64,000 nt of DNA from Bacteroidota bacterium (GCA_026391835.1 JAPLDF010000068.1:124001-188000), one strand, 5' to 3'; counted from the stretch's first letter, positions 18,282 through 26,290 are shown. Translations and numbers: made by a program. The notes: generated by a model from the letters alone, not told the origin.

Positions 18282-18413
18282 GAGGCTGTCTTAAAAGCAT
18301 GAAACCTTATGTTCACCGCGAAGACGCCAAGACGCAAAGAATTGATTATCAATAATTTTATTTTTTTGCTCCTTTGCGTCTTAGCGGTGAAATTTGACTT
18401 TTGAGACAACCTC
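18282..18413. repeat. Palindromic MITE-like element, copy 2
   Basis: The ends are GAGGCTGTCTTAAAAGC and GACTTTTGAGACAACCTC. The arms TTCACCGCGAAGACGCC and CTTTGCGTCTTAGCGGTGAA pair around a centre that is identical to copy 1 (AGAATTGATTATCAATAA and onward). The copies are about 85% alike by eye, differing mainly in a small insertion in the left arm. It occupies most of the 207-bp gap between the O-antigen ligase gene and the GT2 gene. Confidence 0.75.
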
Positions 18414-18453
18414 AGGATAAGTTGTTTAATATTGTTTCTGATTCAGCAAGCAG

Positions 18454-19326
18454 ATGAAAGTCTCCGGGTTTACCTTCGTGCGCAATGCAATCAAATACGA
18501 CTACCCCGTGGTGGAATCGATCAGGTCGATATTGCCGGTTTGCGATGAGTTTATTGTGGCGGTGGGCAAATCGGAGGACGATACACGCAACCTGGTATTG
18601 TCGATCGGGGATCCGAAGATCAGGATAATCGATACGGTTTGGGACGACTCGCTGCGCGAAGGCGGTCAGGTACTTGCGGTCGAGACCAACAAAGCATTTG
18701 ATGCCATTTCGCCCGACTCTGCCTGGGGGTTTTACATCCAGGCCGATGAGGTGGTCCATGAAAAATACCTTCCTGCAATCAGGGCTGCCATGGAACAATA
18801 TGCTTCCGATCCGGCGGTAGAAGGGCTGGTCTTCAATTATACGCATTTCTATGGCTCTTATAAATATATCGGCGACTCCCGCAAATGGTACCGGCATGAA
18901 GTGAGGGTGATCCGCAACGACAAGCTGATCCGCTCATACCTCGATGCCCAGGGTTTCAGGAAAGAGGGGAGAAAGTTGTTTGTCGCGCCGGTAGATGCCT
19001 TTGTCTATCACTATGGGTGGGTAAAACCGCCCCAGGCACAGCAGGCCAAGCAACAAACTTTCCACCGGTACTGGCATACCGACCGGTGGATTGACAAGAC
19101 CGTGCCGAAGTCGGAAACCTTCGATTACAGCGGCATGGATTACCTGTCACTGTTTACGGGCACTCATCCCCTGGTAATGCGCGACCGGATCGCCGGAAAG
19201 GACTGGGAATTTACCCCTGATACTTCCAACAACCACCATTCGCTTAAATCGGTCATCCTCCGATTTATTGAAAAGAAGACAGGCTGGCGGGTCGGGGAAT
19301 ACAGGAATTTCAGGATTGCCAGGTAA
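18454..19326 (+). CDS. Glycosyltransferase family 2 protein
   Basis: The 290-residue soluble protein begins with the GT2 nucleotide-binding strand (SGFTFVRNAIKYDYP) and continues with the CDEFIVAVGKSEDDT segment common in this group. An acidic QADEVVHE motif near residue 92 probably takes the role of the DxD metal-binding site. The C-terminal part (about 180-250) is rich in W, H and Y. It is likely a cytoplasmic sugar transferase for a surface polysaccharide, acting with the membrane proteins upstream. The donor and acceptor are unknown. Confidence 0.85.
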   Translation: MKVSGFTFVRNAIKYDYPVVESIRSILPVCDEFIVAVGKSEDDTRNLVLSIGDPKIRIIDTVWDDSLREGGQVLAVETNKAFDAISPDSAWGFYIQADEVVHEKYLPAIRAAMEQYASDPAVEGLVFNYTHFYGSYKYIGDSRKWYRHEVRVIRNDKLIRSYLDAQGFRKEGRKLFVAPVDAFVYHYGWVKPPQAQQAKQQTFHRYWHTDRWIDKTVPKSETFDYSGMDYLSLFTGTHPLVMRDRIAGKDWEFTPDTSNNHHSLKSVILRFIEKKTGWRVGEYRNFRIAR

Positions 19327-19332
19327 GATACT

Positions 19333-19381
19333 ACAAGTGACAAGTGACAAGTGACAAGTGACAAGTGACAAATGACAAGTG
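19333..19381. repeat. ACAAGTG heptamer array, seven units
   Basis: Seven contiguous 7-bp units (ACAAGTG with one ACAAATG variant) follow directly after the stop codon of the GT2 gene. Related arrays lie at 27447-27516 and, in the opposite orientation, 44575-44609. Confidence 0.95.
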
Positions 19382-19409
19382 AAGCGTGATTAAAATGGCA
19401 TTCTTTTTT

Positions 19410-19417
19410 TATCTTTG
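19410..19417 (+). promoter_or_regulatory. -7 element of the DUF5606 gene
   Basis: TATCTTTG matches TAnnTTTG and lies 17 bp before the ATG at 19435, leaving a leader of roughly 12 nt. No clear -33 element is present; the upstream DNA is the ACAAGTG array. Confidence 0.5.
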
Positions 19418-19434
19418 CAAAAAACTATCAGACT

Positions 19435-19899
19435 ATGGATTTAAGTAAGATCTTATCGATTGCCGGAAAAAACGGCTTGTTTAAAGTCGTTTCACAGGGC
19501 AAAAACACCGTTATTGTGGAATCACTCAATGATAACAAACGTTTCCCGGCCTTCGGACATGAAAAGATGAGTTCGCTGGAGGAGATAAGCGTATTTACAA
19601 CCGGTGACGACCTTGCATTGAAAGAAGTGTTCAAGGCTTTTTATGAAAAATTAGAAGGAAAACCTGCCATCGATCATAAATCGGACAACAACACACTGAA
19701 GAAATTTTTCCTCGGGATGGTTCCCGAATATGACCAGGACCGCGTATATGTTTCAGATATCAAAAAGATGGTAAGCTGGTACAACACCCTTCTGGAACAG
19801 GGACTCCTTGACTTCACCGAAGAAACAAAAGAGCCGGAGGCTTTGGAAACCCCTCCCGAAACCGCCGCCCCGGCCGATGATGCCCCGGAAAAAGTGTAA
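19435..19899 (+). CDS. DUF5606 family protein
   Basis: The 154-residue protein belongs to a small cytoplasmic family conserved across Bacteroidota and of unknown function. The N-terminal part (1-55) forms short beta strands with the typical KILSIAGKNGLFKVVSQGKNTVIVESL pattern. The middle (60-125) is helical with a GMVPEYDQDRVYVSDIKKMVSWYN segment. The tail (126-154) is acidic and rich in P, E and A, and is probably disordered. No catalytic residues are recognisable. pyrK starts 54 bp downstream on the same strand. Confidence 0.75.
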   Translation: MDLSKILSIAGKNGLFKVVSQGKNTVIVESLNDNKRFPAFGHEKMSSLEEISVFTTGDDLALKEVFKAFYEKLEGKPAIDHKSDNNTLKKFFLGMVPEYDQDRVYVSDIKKMVSWYNTLLEQGLLDFTEETKEPEALETPPETAAPADDAPEKV

Positions 19900-19953
19900 A
19901 TTAAAATCTTCCGTGAATTTCGAACAACCCATGTGACTAAATTCCGGCCAGCG

Positions 19954-20733
19954 ATGGAGTTAAAAAAACTTGTTGAAGATCTCAGGGTTACCGGGGTCAC
20001 CCGTTTAAATAAGCGTCACTTCACACTTGAACTGCTTTCGCCTGTGAAGCTGCCGTTGATCCTTCCCGGGCAGTTTGCACAGGCCCTTGTTGAAAATTCC
20101 CCATCGACATTTCTGCGTCGCCCTTTTTCAATTCATTCGGTCGATTACCAAAAAAATACCCTGCGCCTGCTGATCCAGATCAAGGGCCCGGGGACAAGTC
20201 ACCTGGCCGAACTGAAAGCCGGTGATCATCTCAACCTCATTTACCCGCTGGGAAATTCGTTTTCGTTGCCTTTTACCAAAGATGTACTCCTTGTAGGCGG
20301 CGGATGTGGTGTGGCCCCCCTGCTATTCCTCGCTCAATTTCTCAACCAGAACAACATTCATCCAACCATCCTCCTTGGGTTCCGGACCAGGGAAGAAGTT
20401 TCGGAAATAGACGCCTATTCGCGGTGCGGAAAAGTTTTGATAACTACCGACGACGGAACTGAAGGAGAAAAAGGGCTGGTGGTCGACCATTCAATCTTCC
20501 AGCGTGAGAAGATTGAATTTAAAAAAATCTATTGCTGCGGCCCGGATGCCATGATGAAAGCCGTGGCAAAAATTGCACGGATGAACAATACCGACTGTGA
20601 AGTCTCACTCGAAAACACCATGGCCTGCGGCTTTGGTGTGTGCCTTTGCTGCATCACCCCAACCGACAAGGGAAACGAACGTGTGTGTGTTGAAGGACCG
20701 GTTTTTAATATCAGGCGGCTGCCATGGAAGTAA
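19954..20733 (+). CDS. pyrK: Dihydroorotate dehydrogenase B, electron-transfer subunit
   Basis: The 259-residue flavoprotein passes electrons from the PyrD flavin to NAD+. Visible parts are the FAD-binding RRPFS motif (55-59), the NAD-binding GGGCGVAP loop (115-122) and the [2Fe-2S] cysteines C225, C230, C233 and C245. The spacing is close to that of Bacillus PyrK. The frame extends to a GTG at 19933, but the ATG at 19954 matches the family start and is chosen. pyrD follows after 70 bp that contain a heptamer repeat array. Confidence 0.93.
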   Translation: MELKKLVEDLRVTGVTRLNKRHFTLELLSPVKLPLILPGQFAQALVENSPSTFLRRPFSIHSVDYQKNTLRLLIQIKGPGTSHLAELKAGDHLNLIYPLGNSFSLPFTKDVLLVGGGCGVAPLLFLAQFLNQNNIHPTILLGFRTREEVSEIDAYSRCGKVLITTDDGTEGEKGLVVDHSIFQREKIEFKKIYCCGPDAMMKAVAKIARMNNTDCEVSLENTMACGFGVCLCCITPTDKGNERVCVEGPVFNIRRLPWK

Positions 20734-20743
20734 GACTATATAC

Positions 20744-20785
20744 GATTTACGATTTACGATTTACGATTTTTGATTTACGATTTTT
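20744..20785. repeat. GATTTAC heptamer array between pyrK and pyrD
   Basis: Six 7-bp units in the order GATTTAC x3, GATTTTT, GATTTAC, GATTTTT fill most of the gap between two subunits of one enzyme. It is the same family as 4436-4463. Confidence 0.9.
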
Positions 20786-20803
20786 GACATTTTACCATAT
20801 AAC

Positions 20804-21718
20804 ATGCCCGATCTCTCTGTAAATATCGCAGGACTCCCTTTCAAAAACCCGGTGACAACCGCCTCGGGGACCTTTGGGTATGGTGACGAGTTTCGTGACT
20901 TTATTGACCTGGGAAGGCTCGGAGGCATTTTTGTAAAAGCAGTGACGGGTAAAAACCGTGACGGCAACGCCTATCCGCGCATGGCAGAAACTTCATCGGG
21001 GATGTTGAATTCTGTTGGATTGCAAAACAAGGGAATTGAACACTTCTGCCATGAGATCTATCCAAGGATTAAAAATTTCAATACAAACATAATTGTCAAT
21101 GTATCGGGTTCCACCGTTGAAGAATATGTTGAAGTTGCCGAACGCATCAATGAACTCGACAACATCCCCGCCATCGAACTGAACATCTCCTGCCCCAATG
21201 TAAAACTGGGTGGCATGGCCTTTGGCACCATTCCTTCCATGGCCACGGAGGTCACCGCCGAGGTACGCAAGGTTTACCACAAAGTATTGATGGTGAAACT
21301 ATCTCCAAACGTCACCAGCATCTCCGACCTCGCCAAAGCCGTCGTTGATGGCGGCGCCGATGTGATCACCCTGATCAACACCTTGCTGGGAATGGCAATT
21401 GATGCTGAACGCCGGCGGCCGGTATTGTCGACCATCACCGGGGGGTTGTCAGGCCCGGCAATCAAGCCCGTCGCCCTGCGCATGGTGTGGCAGGTGCATA
21501 AAGCGGTTCATGTCCCGATCATCGGGCTGGGAGGCATCATGAATGCCACCGACGCCATTGAGTTCATCCTTGCAGGCGCTTCGGCCATCCAGGTTGGTAC
21601 CGCCAACTTTATCGACCCGGCAGCCTCCGTAAAAATCGCGGATGGCATTGAATCATACATGGAAAGGCATAAAATCAAGCACATAACCGACCTGGTAGGC
21701 GCCCTCAGAACCGAATAA
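20804..21718 (+). CDS. pyrD: Dihydroorotate dehydrogenase B, catalytic subunit
   Basis: The 304-residue FMN enzyme oxidises dihydroorotate to orotate in pyrimidine synthesis. It is the class 1B type, shown by the catalytic cysteine C130 in LNISCPN, the N-terminal [13 protein letters not shown] region and the [13 protein letters not shown] and GLGGI phosphate-binding segments. The partner PyrK lies just upstream, as in other bacteria with the NAD-linked enzyme. Confidence 0.96.
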   Translation: MPDLSVNIAGLPFKNPVTTASGTFGYGDEFRDFIDLGRLGGIFVKAVTGKNRDGNAYPRMAETSSGMLNSVGLQNKGIEHFCHEIYPRIKNFNTNIIVNVSGSTVEEYVEVAERINELDNIPAIELNISCPNVKLGGMAFGTIPSMATEVTAEVRKVYHKVLMVKLSPNVTSISDLAKAVVDGGADVITLINTLLGMAIDAERRRPVLSTITGGLSGPAIKPVALRMVWQVHKAVHVPIIGLGGIMNATDAIEFILAGASAIQVGTANFIDPAASVKIADGIESYMERHKIKHITDLVGALRTE

Positions 21719-21773
21719 TCCGTCATTCCCATATTTTTCCTATCTTTCCGGTCTGCATTTAACCAACCCGAAT

Positions 21774-24371
21774 ATGAAACCACGCCGCATCATCCCCACT
21801 GCATTATCCGCATTGCTTGCATTGTCTTCATTGTTTGCATTGTTTGCATTGTCTTCATTGCCTGCATTGTTTCCTTTGCCCGCATACCTCAGCTTTGTCC
21901 ACCCCGCAACGTTTCTGCAATCGAAAAACATGGTCACCTCTGCCAAATGGCAACATCCATCCCTTGAACCCAACGACTGGACGGCCATGCAGCGCCTTTA
22001 TCCTTATGGCCGGATCAACCCGGCAGCCTTCCTGGAAGCGACCCGGCAGACCAAAAGTATGATGGACCATGCGGCTGTCAGCAACAATCCCTGGGTATTT
22101 ACCGGTCCCGACAACATCGGCGGCAGGATCACCGACATTGAATCCCCGGCAGGGAATCCCTCGACCATCTATATCGGGGCGGCTACCGGCGGGGTGCTGA
22201 AAACAACCAACCAGGGTGCGACATGGACCAACCTCTTCTCAGGTGTTCCGGTTATCTCTGTGGGCGATATCTCGATTGATCCGAACAATGACCAGGTGTT
22301 GTATTGTGGAACAGGAGAAGCCAATTCATCCAGCTTCAGTTTCCTCGGCAACGGGATCTATAAATCAACCGATGCCGGTGCGTCATGGCAAAACATGGGA
22401 CTCACCCATTCAGCCTATATTGGCAGGGTTGTCGTGGATTATTCAAATTCTCAGCGGGTTTTCGTTGCGGCCTGCGGCAATCTCTTCACCGCCACTGATG
22501 AACGCGGCGTTTACCGCACTGTTGACGGCGGGCAATCATGGCAACGCGTACTTTACATCAACGATTCCACATCGGCCATTGACCTTGTACAGCATCCCAC
22601 CAACCCGCTGATCCTGTATGCCTCCATGTGGGAGCGGATACGGGGATTGACCTACCGGCAGTCATTCGGAGATGGTTCCGGCCTCTGGAAAAGCACGGAC
22701 GGCGGCACTACCTGGAATGAACTCACCAACGGTCTGCCGACAGGAAACAATGTCGGCCGCATCGGCATTGCCATAGCCAGATCAAGCCCCGACATCCTGT
22801 ACGCATTTTATGATCTTGACAACTATGATGTGGGTGTTTACAAATCGGTCAACGGGGGCCAGTCATGGACCCGGACCAACGATGGCAGCCTGTTTAGCAT
22901 GAACAGCAACTTCGGCTGGTATTTCGGGCAGGTGCGCGTTGATCCGGCGAACCCCGACAGGGTATTCGTGATGGGAGTAGACCTTTTCAGCACCGAAGAT
23001 GGAGGAGCCAGCTGGACCGACCTTTCATCGTGGGAGTTCCATGTTGATCACCATGCCATGTTTTTTGATGAGGCAAACAACAGGATCATCGAAGGAAACG
23101 ACGGCGGCCTTTACCTGAGCAGCGATCATGGTTACAACTGGGATAAGGTCAACAACCTGCCATTGACCCAATTCTACGCGATCGACATTGACAACCAGAA
23201 CCCTGAGCGCATCTACGGTGGCACGCAGGATAACAACACCATCCGCACCCAGACAGGCGGAACGAGCGACTGGGAACCAATTCTCGGAGGTGATGGCATG
23301 TATACCCTGGTGGATTATACCGATCCGAATACCATCTATGCCGAGTACCAGTGGGGTAATCTGTACCGGTCCGACGACGGCGGGCCAACCATGAACTATA
23401 TTGCCGGGCCGATGTCGGGCGACCGCGTAAACTGGTCCGCTCCCCTTGTGATGCATCCCACCGATCCGTCTGTTATCTATTTCGGGACATACCGGGTTTG
23501 GAAATCCATCGACAAAGGAGACAGCTGGCAACCGGTCAGCGATGACCTCACCGGAGGCATCGATCAGTATTTTTATTCGATTACCACCCTTGCCATTTCC
23601 GCCCTGGATCCATCCATTGTCATCGCCGGAAGCGGAGACGGGAAAGTTCACATCTCCCGCAATGATGGCCAGTCGTGGCAGAACATTTCGGCGGGGTTGC
23701 CAAACCGGTGGGTGACGAAAGTTGCCGCCGATCCTTTCAACGCGCAAACCATCTATGCCACCCTGTCGGGGTTCCGCTGGGATGAGTCCCTGCCGCATGT
23801 GTTCAAATCTAACGACCTTGGATCGACCTGGGTTGATATCACCGGCAACCTGCCTGAATTCCCGGTAAACGATATCGCCCTTGATCCCGATCTTCCCGGG
23901 CGGATCATTGTTGCAACCGATGCCGGCGTATATGGAACCACCAATGGTGGCCAATACTGGTACTGGATCTGGGACGGATTGCCCGCGGTGCCGGTTTATG
24001 CGCTCAAAATCCATGCCCCCACCCGGACCATCGTTGCGGGAACCTACGGGTTATCCTCGTACAAAGCACAGCTGGATGACCTGATGACGGGAGTTTCACC
24101 CGGGGCCACACCGGCAGCCATACATCTTGTTGCAAATCCAAACCCGGTTGAAACCAGTACAACCTTGAAATTTTACCTGCCGGCTGAAGATAAAATTACG
24201 GGTACAGCATACCGGATGAATGGCTCATCTGCCGGTGAAATTTTCTCAAAAACACTCCCCGCGGGAAGACAGGAAATATCCTGGTCTCCGCGAAATTTCC
24301 CGGCCGGGATCTACCTGGTCAAAATCGAAGGAAAAAAGTTTTCAGCGACCACCAAAATTGTAAAATATTGA
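21774..24371 (+). CDS. T9SS-exported Asp-box (BNR/sortilin-like) beta-propeller protein
   Basis: The 865-residue protein has a long hydrophobic signal region (about 10-40) encoded by a 9-bp tandem repeat. The mature part (about 90-780) contains many Asp-box repeats of the form S-x-D-x-G-x-x-W (for example STDAGASW, STDGGTTW, SVNGGQSW, SRNDGQSW, SNDLGSTW), which build one or two beta-propellers as in Vps10/sortilin and sialidase-like proteins. Catalytic sialidase residues are not evident. The last ~80 residues (PNPVETSTTLKFYLP to GIYLVKIEG...KIVKY) are a type A T9SS sorting domain. It is probably a surface-bound or secreted binding protein with unknown ligand. Confidence 0.87.
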   Translation: MKPRRIIPTALSALLALSSLFALFALSSLPALFPLPAYLSFVHPATFLQSKNMVTSAKWQHPSLEPNDWTAMQRLYPYGRINPAAFLEATRQTKSMMDHAAVSNNPWVFTGPDNIGGRITDIESPAGNPSTIYIGAATGGVLKTTNQGATWTNLFSGVPVISVGDISIDPNNDQVLYCGTGEANSSSFSFLGNGIYKSTDAGASWQNMGLTHSAYIGRVVVDYSNSQRVFVAACGNLFTATDERGVYRTVDGGQSWQRVLYINDSTSAIDLVQHPTNPLILYASMWERIRGLTYRQSFGDGSGLWKSTDGGTTWNELTNGLPTGNNVGRIGIAIARSSPDILYAFYDLDNYDVGVYKSVNGGQSWTRTNDGSLFSMNSNFGWYFGQVRVDPANPDRVFVMGVDLFSTEDGGASWTDLSSWEFHVDHHAMFFDEANNRIIEGNDGGLYLSSDHGYNWDKVNNLPLTQFYAIDIDNQNPERIYGGTQDNNTIRTQTGGTSDWEPILGGDGMYTLVDYTDPNTIYAEYQWGNLYRSDDGGPTMNYIAGPMSGDRVNWSAPLVMHPTDPSVIYFGTYRVWKSIDKGDSWQPVSDDLTGGIDQYFYSITTLAISALDPSIVIAGSGDGKVHISRNDGQSWQNISAGLPNRWVTKVAADPFNAQTIYATLSGFRWDESLPHVFKSNDLGSTWVDITGNLPEFPVNDIALDPDLPGRIIVATDAGVYGTTNGGQYWYWIWDGLPAVPVYALKIHAPTRTIVAGTYGLSSYKAQLDDLMTGVSPGATPAAIHLVANPNPVETSTTLKFYLPAEDKITGTAYRMNGSSAGEIFSKTLPAGRQEISWSPRNFPAGIYLVKIEGKKFSATTKIVKY
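21801..21872 (+). repeat. In-frame 9-bp tandem repeat encoding the signal-peptide core
   Basis: Eight consecutive 9-bp units related to GCATTGTTT/GCATTGTCT/TCATTGCCT encode Ala/Ser-Leu-x triplets from residue 10 to 33 of the Asp-box protein. Every unit adds three residues without shifting the frame. Confidence 0.9.
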
Positions 24372-24400
24372 ATGAACAATGAGGGAATATTGTGAGTCAA

Positions 24401-24455
24401 AGGAAGGTTAGAGGAAGGTTAGAGGAAGGTCAGAGGAAGGTTAGAGGAAGGTCAG
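24401..24455. repeat. 11-bp tandem array, five units
   Basis: Five contiguous units AGGAAGGTTAG or AGGAAGGTCAG follow 30 bp after the stop codon of the Asp-box gene. The unit length differs from the 7- and 8-bp arrays elsewhere in the window. Confidence 0.95.
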
Positions 24456-24477
24456 CGGATTTGGATAATAACCTGAG

Positions 24478-24558
24478 CCGGGGACAAAGAAAAATAGGAG
24501 CGTGAAACTGCTCTCCCCGGGTATGGCAAATATAATACATTTTTCATGGTTTTCAAAA
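24478..24558 (-). ncRNA. Possible small structured RNA with its own promoter
   Basis: Leftward, a TTTTG (24558-24554) and TATATTTG (24534-24527) pair with a 19-bp spacer forms a good promoter. The predicted start near 24521 is followed at once by CCGGGGA, which pairs with TCCCCGG 29 nt later; a GAGC/GCTC stem sits inside. No known RNA family is recognised and no U-tract terminator follows, so this is tentative. It could also be a chance element in the murB 3-prime region. Confidence 0.25.
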
Positions 24559-24701
24559 TAATCCGGAAAGCAAGGCTTGTGCAGGAGAAACAAGCAGAAT
24601 TTTCGCCCGTCCTGACATGTTCCCCGGCAATGGATCGTTGTAACACGCCAGGCAGCACATGGAGGAAAACAGTGGTAAAATTTAAAAGACAGCCTGCAAA
24701 T

Positions 24702-25781
24702 CTAGCCAATCACATTCACTTCCGTCTCCAGCCTGATCCCGAACTTCTGTTCTACCGAACTGATGATATGGTTTGCAAGACCAAGAATCTGCGGGCCTGT
24801 GGCATTGCCATAATTCACCAGTACCAGCGGCTGATTTGGGTGCACCCCGGCATCCCCGCTGCGGTAACCTTTCCACCCGCATTGTTCGATGAGCCAGGCT
24901 GCCGGGATCTTTGCAAATGTTTCAGAAACCGCATCATCTCCGGGTGATTGTAAATAAACCGGCATCTCCGGAAAACCGGTTTGCAACGAATCCAGCAATT
25001 TTTTACTGATGACCGGGTTTTTAAAGAAGCTGCCGGCATTGCCAATCTCTGCCGGATCGGGTAGTTTCCGGCGGCGGATGCTGCATACTGCAGCACGCAC
25101 ATCTGAAATGGTGGGTTCAATCACCCCCATGCGCCCCAGTTCAGGCCGAAGGTCGCCATAATCAAGCTTCAGCAAACTGTTTCCCATTACCCTGTCACCC
25201 TGTAACCCTGTCACCCCGGTTTTATTCAACCTGAACGTAACATTCAGAATGATCACCTTTCCCTTGAGCGCCCTCTTGAAAATACTGTCGCGATACCCGA
25301 ACTGACATTCGGCATTGGTGAACCGCTTTTGTTTTCCGGAGTCGATCTCAATTACCTGCACCGATTCGATGGTATCTTTCACCTCCACTCCATAGGCGCC
25401 TATATTCTGAATTGGTGATGCGCCCACTGTGCCGGGAATGAGGGAGAGGTTCTCCAGCCCGCTCCATTCCCTGTCAACACAATGCTGAACAAATTCATCC
25501 CAGTTTTCACCTGCCTCAGCAGTTACATGCACATGGTTTTCGTCTTCATCGCGGATGACAATTCCCTTTGAATTGATCCGGATGACAATGCCTCCGAAAT
25601 TCCTGGTAAAAAGCACATTGCTGCCACATCCCAGGAAGAGGATCGGCATGTGTATCATATGGCGGTAGTTAAGCAGTGTCAAAACCTCCGAATGGGTTTT
25701 TGCTTCAACAAAATAGCGGGCTTCCACCTCCATTCCAAAGGTGTGCAGGGCTTTCAGGGATACTTTCTGGTCTAAATGCAT
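24702..25781 (-). CDS. murB: UDP-N-acetylenolpyruvoylglucosamine reductase
   Basis: The 359-residue flavoenzyme reduces enolpyruvyl-UDP-GlcNAc to UDP-MurNAc in peptidoglycan synthesis. FAD-binding features (LGCGSNVLF and IPGTVGASPIQNIGAYG) are present, as are the catalytic residues R164 in YRDS, S251 in GNAGSFFKNP and E354 near the C-terminus. It is the type I (E. coli-like) form. The frame continues upstream, but the ATG at 25781 gives the normal MHLDQKVSLKALHTFG start. An extra stretch of about 15 residues before KLDYGDL (25189-25217) is encoded by an 8-bp tandem repeat and looks like an in-frame insertion. Confidence 0.93.
   Translation of the reverse strand: MHLDQKVSLKALHTFGMEVEARYFVEAKTHSEVLTLLNYRHMIHMPILFLGCGSNVLFTRNFGGIVIRINSKGIVIRDEDENHVHVTAEAGENWDEFVQHCVDREWSGLENLSLIPGTVGASPIQNIGAYGVEVKDTIESVQVIEIDSGKQKRFTNAECQFGYRDSIFKRALKGKVIILNVTFRLNKTGVTGLQGDRVMGNSLLKLDYGDLRPELGRMGVIEPTISDVRAAVCSIRRRKLPDPAEIGNAGSFFKNPVISKKLLDSLQTGFPEMPVYLQSPGDDAVSETFAKIPAAWLIEQCGWKGYRSGDAGVHPNQPLVLVNYGNATGPQILGLANHIISSVEQKFGIRLETEVNVIG
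25189..25217 (-). repeat. 8-bp tandem repeat inside murB
   Basis: ACCCTGTC, ACCCTGTA and ACCCTGTC are directly repeated, followed by a partial unit ACCCC. In murB this reads as roughly GVTGLQGDRVMG, located between two conserved strands (VTFRLNK and LDYGDLRPEL). It has the form of the intergenic short arrays, but lies in coding sequence and keeps the frame. Confidence 0.7.
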
Positions 25782-25796
25782 GGCGTTGCGAAACGT

Positions 25797-25833
25797 CAAA
25801 ATTAGTTCAAATGAACGAGATATCATATATTTG
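25797..25833. promoter_or_regulatory. Back-to-back -7 elements between murB and the four-helix gene
   Basis: CAAAATTA at 25797-25804 reads TAATTTTG leftward and would serve murB. TATATTTG at 25826-25833 reads rightward and would serve the four-helix-bundle gene at 25888. Neither has a convincing -33 element. Confidence 0.4.
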
Positions 25834-25834
25834 T

Positions 25835-25862
25835 GATTTCGGATTTCGGATTTCGGAATTTG
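25835..25862. repeat. GATTTCG heptamer array, left flank of the four-helix gene
   Basis: Three GATTTCG units and a GAATTTG variant lie 26 bp before the four-helix gene. An inverted version of the same sequence lies directly after the gene at 26256-26289. Confidence 0.85.
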
Positions 25863-25887
25863 CGGGTTCTGATTTAACTTGTTACTT

Positions 25888-26250
25888 ATGAATAAGGAAG
25901 AATTAAAAGATCGGACGAAAAAATTCGCTTTGAGAATTATTCAACTTGCCGGGGCATTGCCAAATACAAAAACCGGGAATGTAATATCTCACCAAATTAT
26001 CCGGCCGGGAACTTCTGTAGGTGCAAATTACCGGTCAGCATGCCGTGCAAAGTCAACCAAGGACTTTATAAATAAACTGAATATCATTGAAGAAGAAGCT
26101 GATGAGACAATGTATTGGTTAGAAATCATAAATGAAGCCCAACTTCTCAAACCTGAGCTTCTTACTGAAATCACGCTCGAAGCAAATCAACTTACAGCTA
26201 TTTTTACTGCTGCCGGTAAAACCTCCAAAATCAAATTAAACCAAAAATAG
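25888..26250 (+). CDS. Four-helix-bundle protein (23S rRNA-intervening-sequence / S23 family)
   Basis: The 120-residue, mainly helical protein matches the small family first found encoded in intervening sequences of 23S rRNA genes and related to Avd of diversity-generating retroelements. Conserved family features are the KFALRIIQLAGALP helix, the QIIRPGTSVGANYRSACRA turn and the helix with EEEADETMYWLEII. Members are thought to form basic pentameric barrels that bind nucleic acid. The open frame starts at a TTG (25879), but the ATG at 25888 is preferred. No reverse transcriptase or rRNA gene is nearby. Inverted GATTTCG repeats flank the gene. Confidence 0.85.
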   Translation: MNKEELKDRTKKFALRIIQLAGALPNTKTGNVISHQIIRPGTSVGANYRSACRAKSTKDFINKLNIIEEEADETMYWLEIINEAQLLKPELLTEITLEANQLTAIFTAAGKTSKIKLNQK

Positions 26251-26255
26251 CACCC

Positions 26256-26289
26256 AAATTCGAAATCTCAAATCCGAAATCCGAATTCC
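26256..26289. repeat. Inverted GATTTCG repeats, right flank of the four-helix gene
   Basis: The sequence AAATTCGAAATCTCAAATCC and the following GAAATCCGAATTCCC are the reverse complement of GATTTCG-type units. Together with 25835-25862 they form an inverted pair around one gene. The next gene starts 2 bp later. Confidence 0.8.
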
Positions 26290-26290
26290 C

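Larger units (their letters stand above)
24372..24701. other. 330-bp intergenic region between the Asp-box gene and murB
   Basis: The two genes are convergent here. The region holds an 11-bp tandem array (24401-24455), a hairpin of two 7-bp arms (24478-24484 and 24514-24520) and a leftward promoter-like pair (24527-24558). An open frame of 85 codons on the minus strand (24452-24709) is composed mostly of these elements and is not considered a gene. Confidence 0.7.

Noticed and set aside
21774-24371. Sialidase annotation for the Asp-box protein
   Set aside because: Asp boxes are present, but the catalytic arginine triad, FRIP motif and tyrosine of sialidases are not seen; Asp boxes alone are structural.
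24452-24709. 85-codon minus-strand open frame between the Asp-box gene and murB
   Set aside because: It covers the hairpin, the promoter-like pair and part of the 11-bp array and ends inside murB; the translation shows no recognisable pattern.
25888-26250. Diversity-generating retroelement accessory gene (avd)
   Set aside because: The protein is of the related four-helix family, but no reverse transcriptase, template repeat or variable repeat is found in the surrounding 10 kb.
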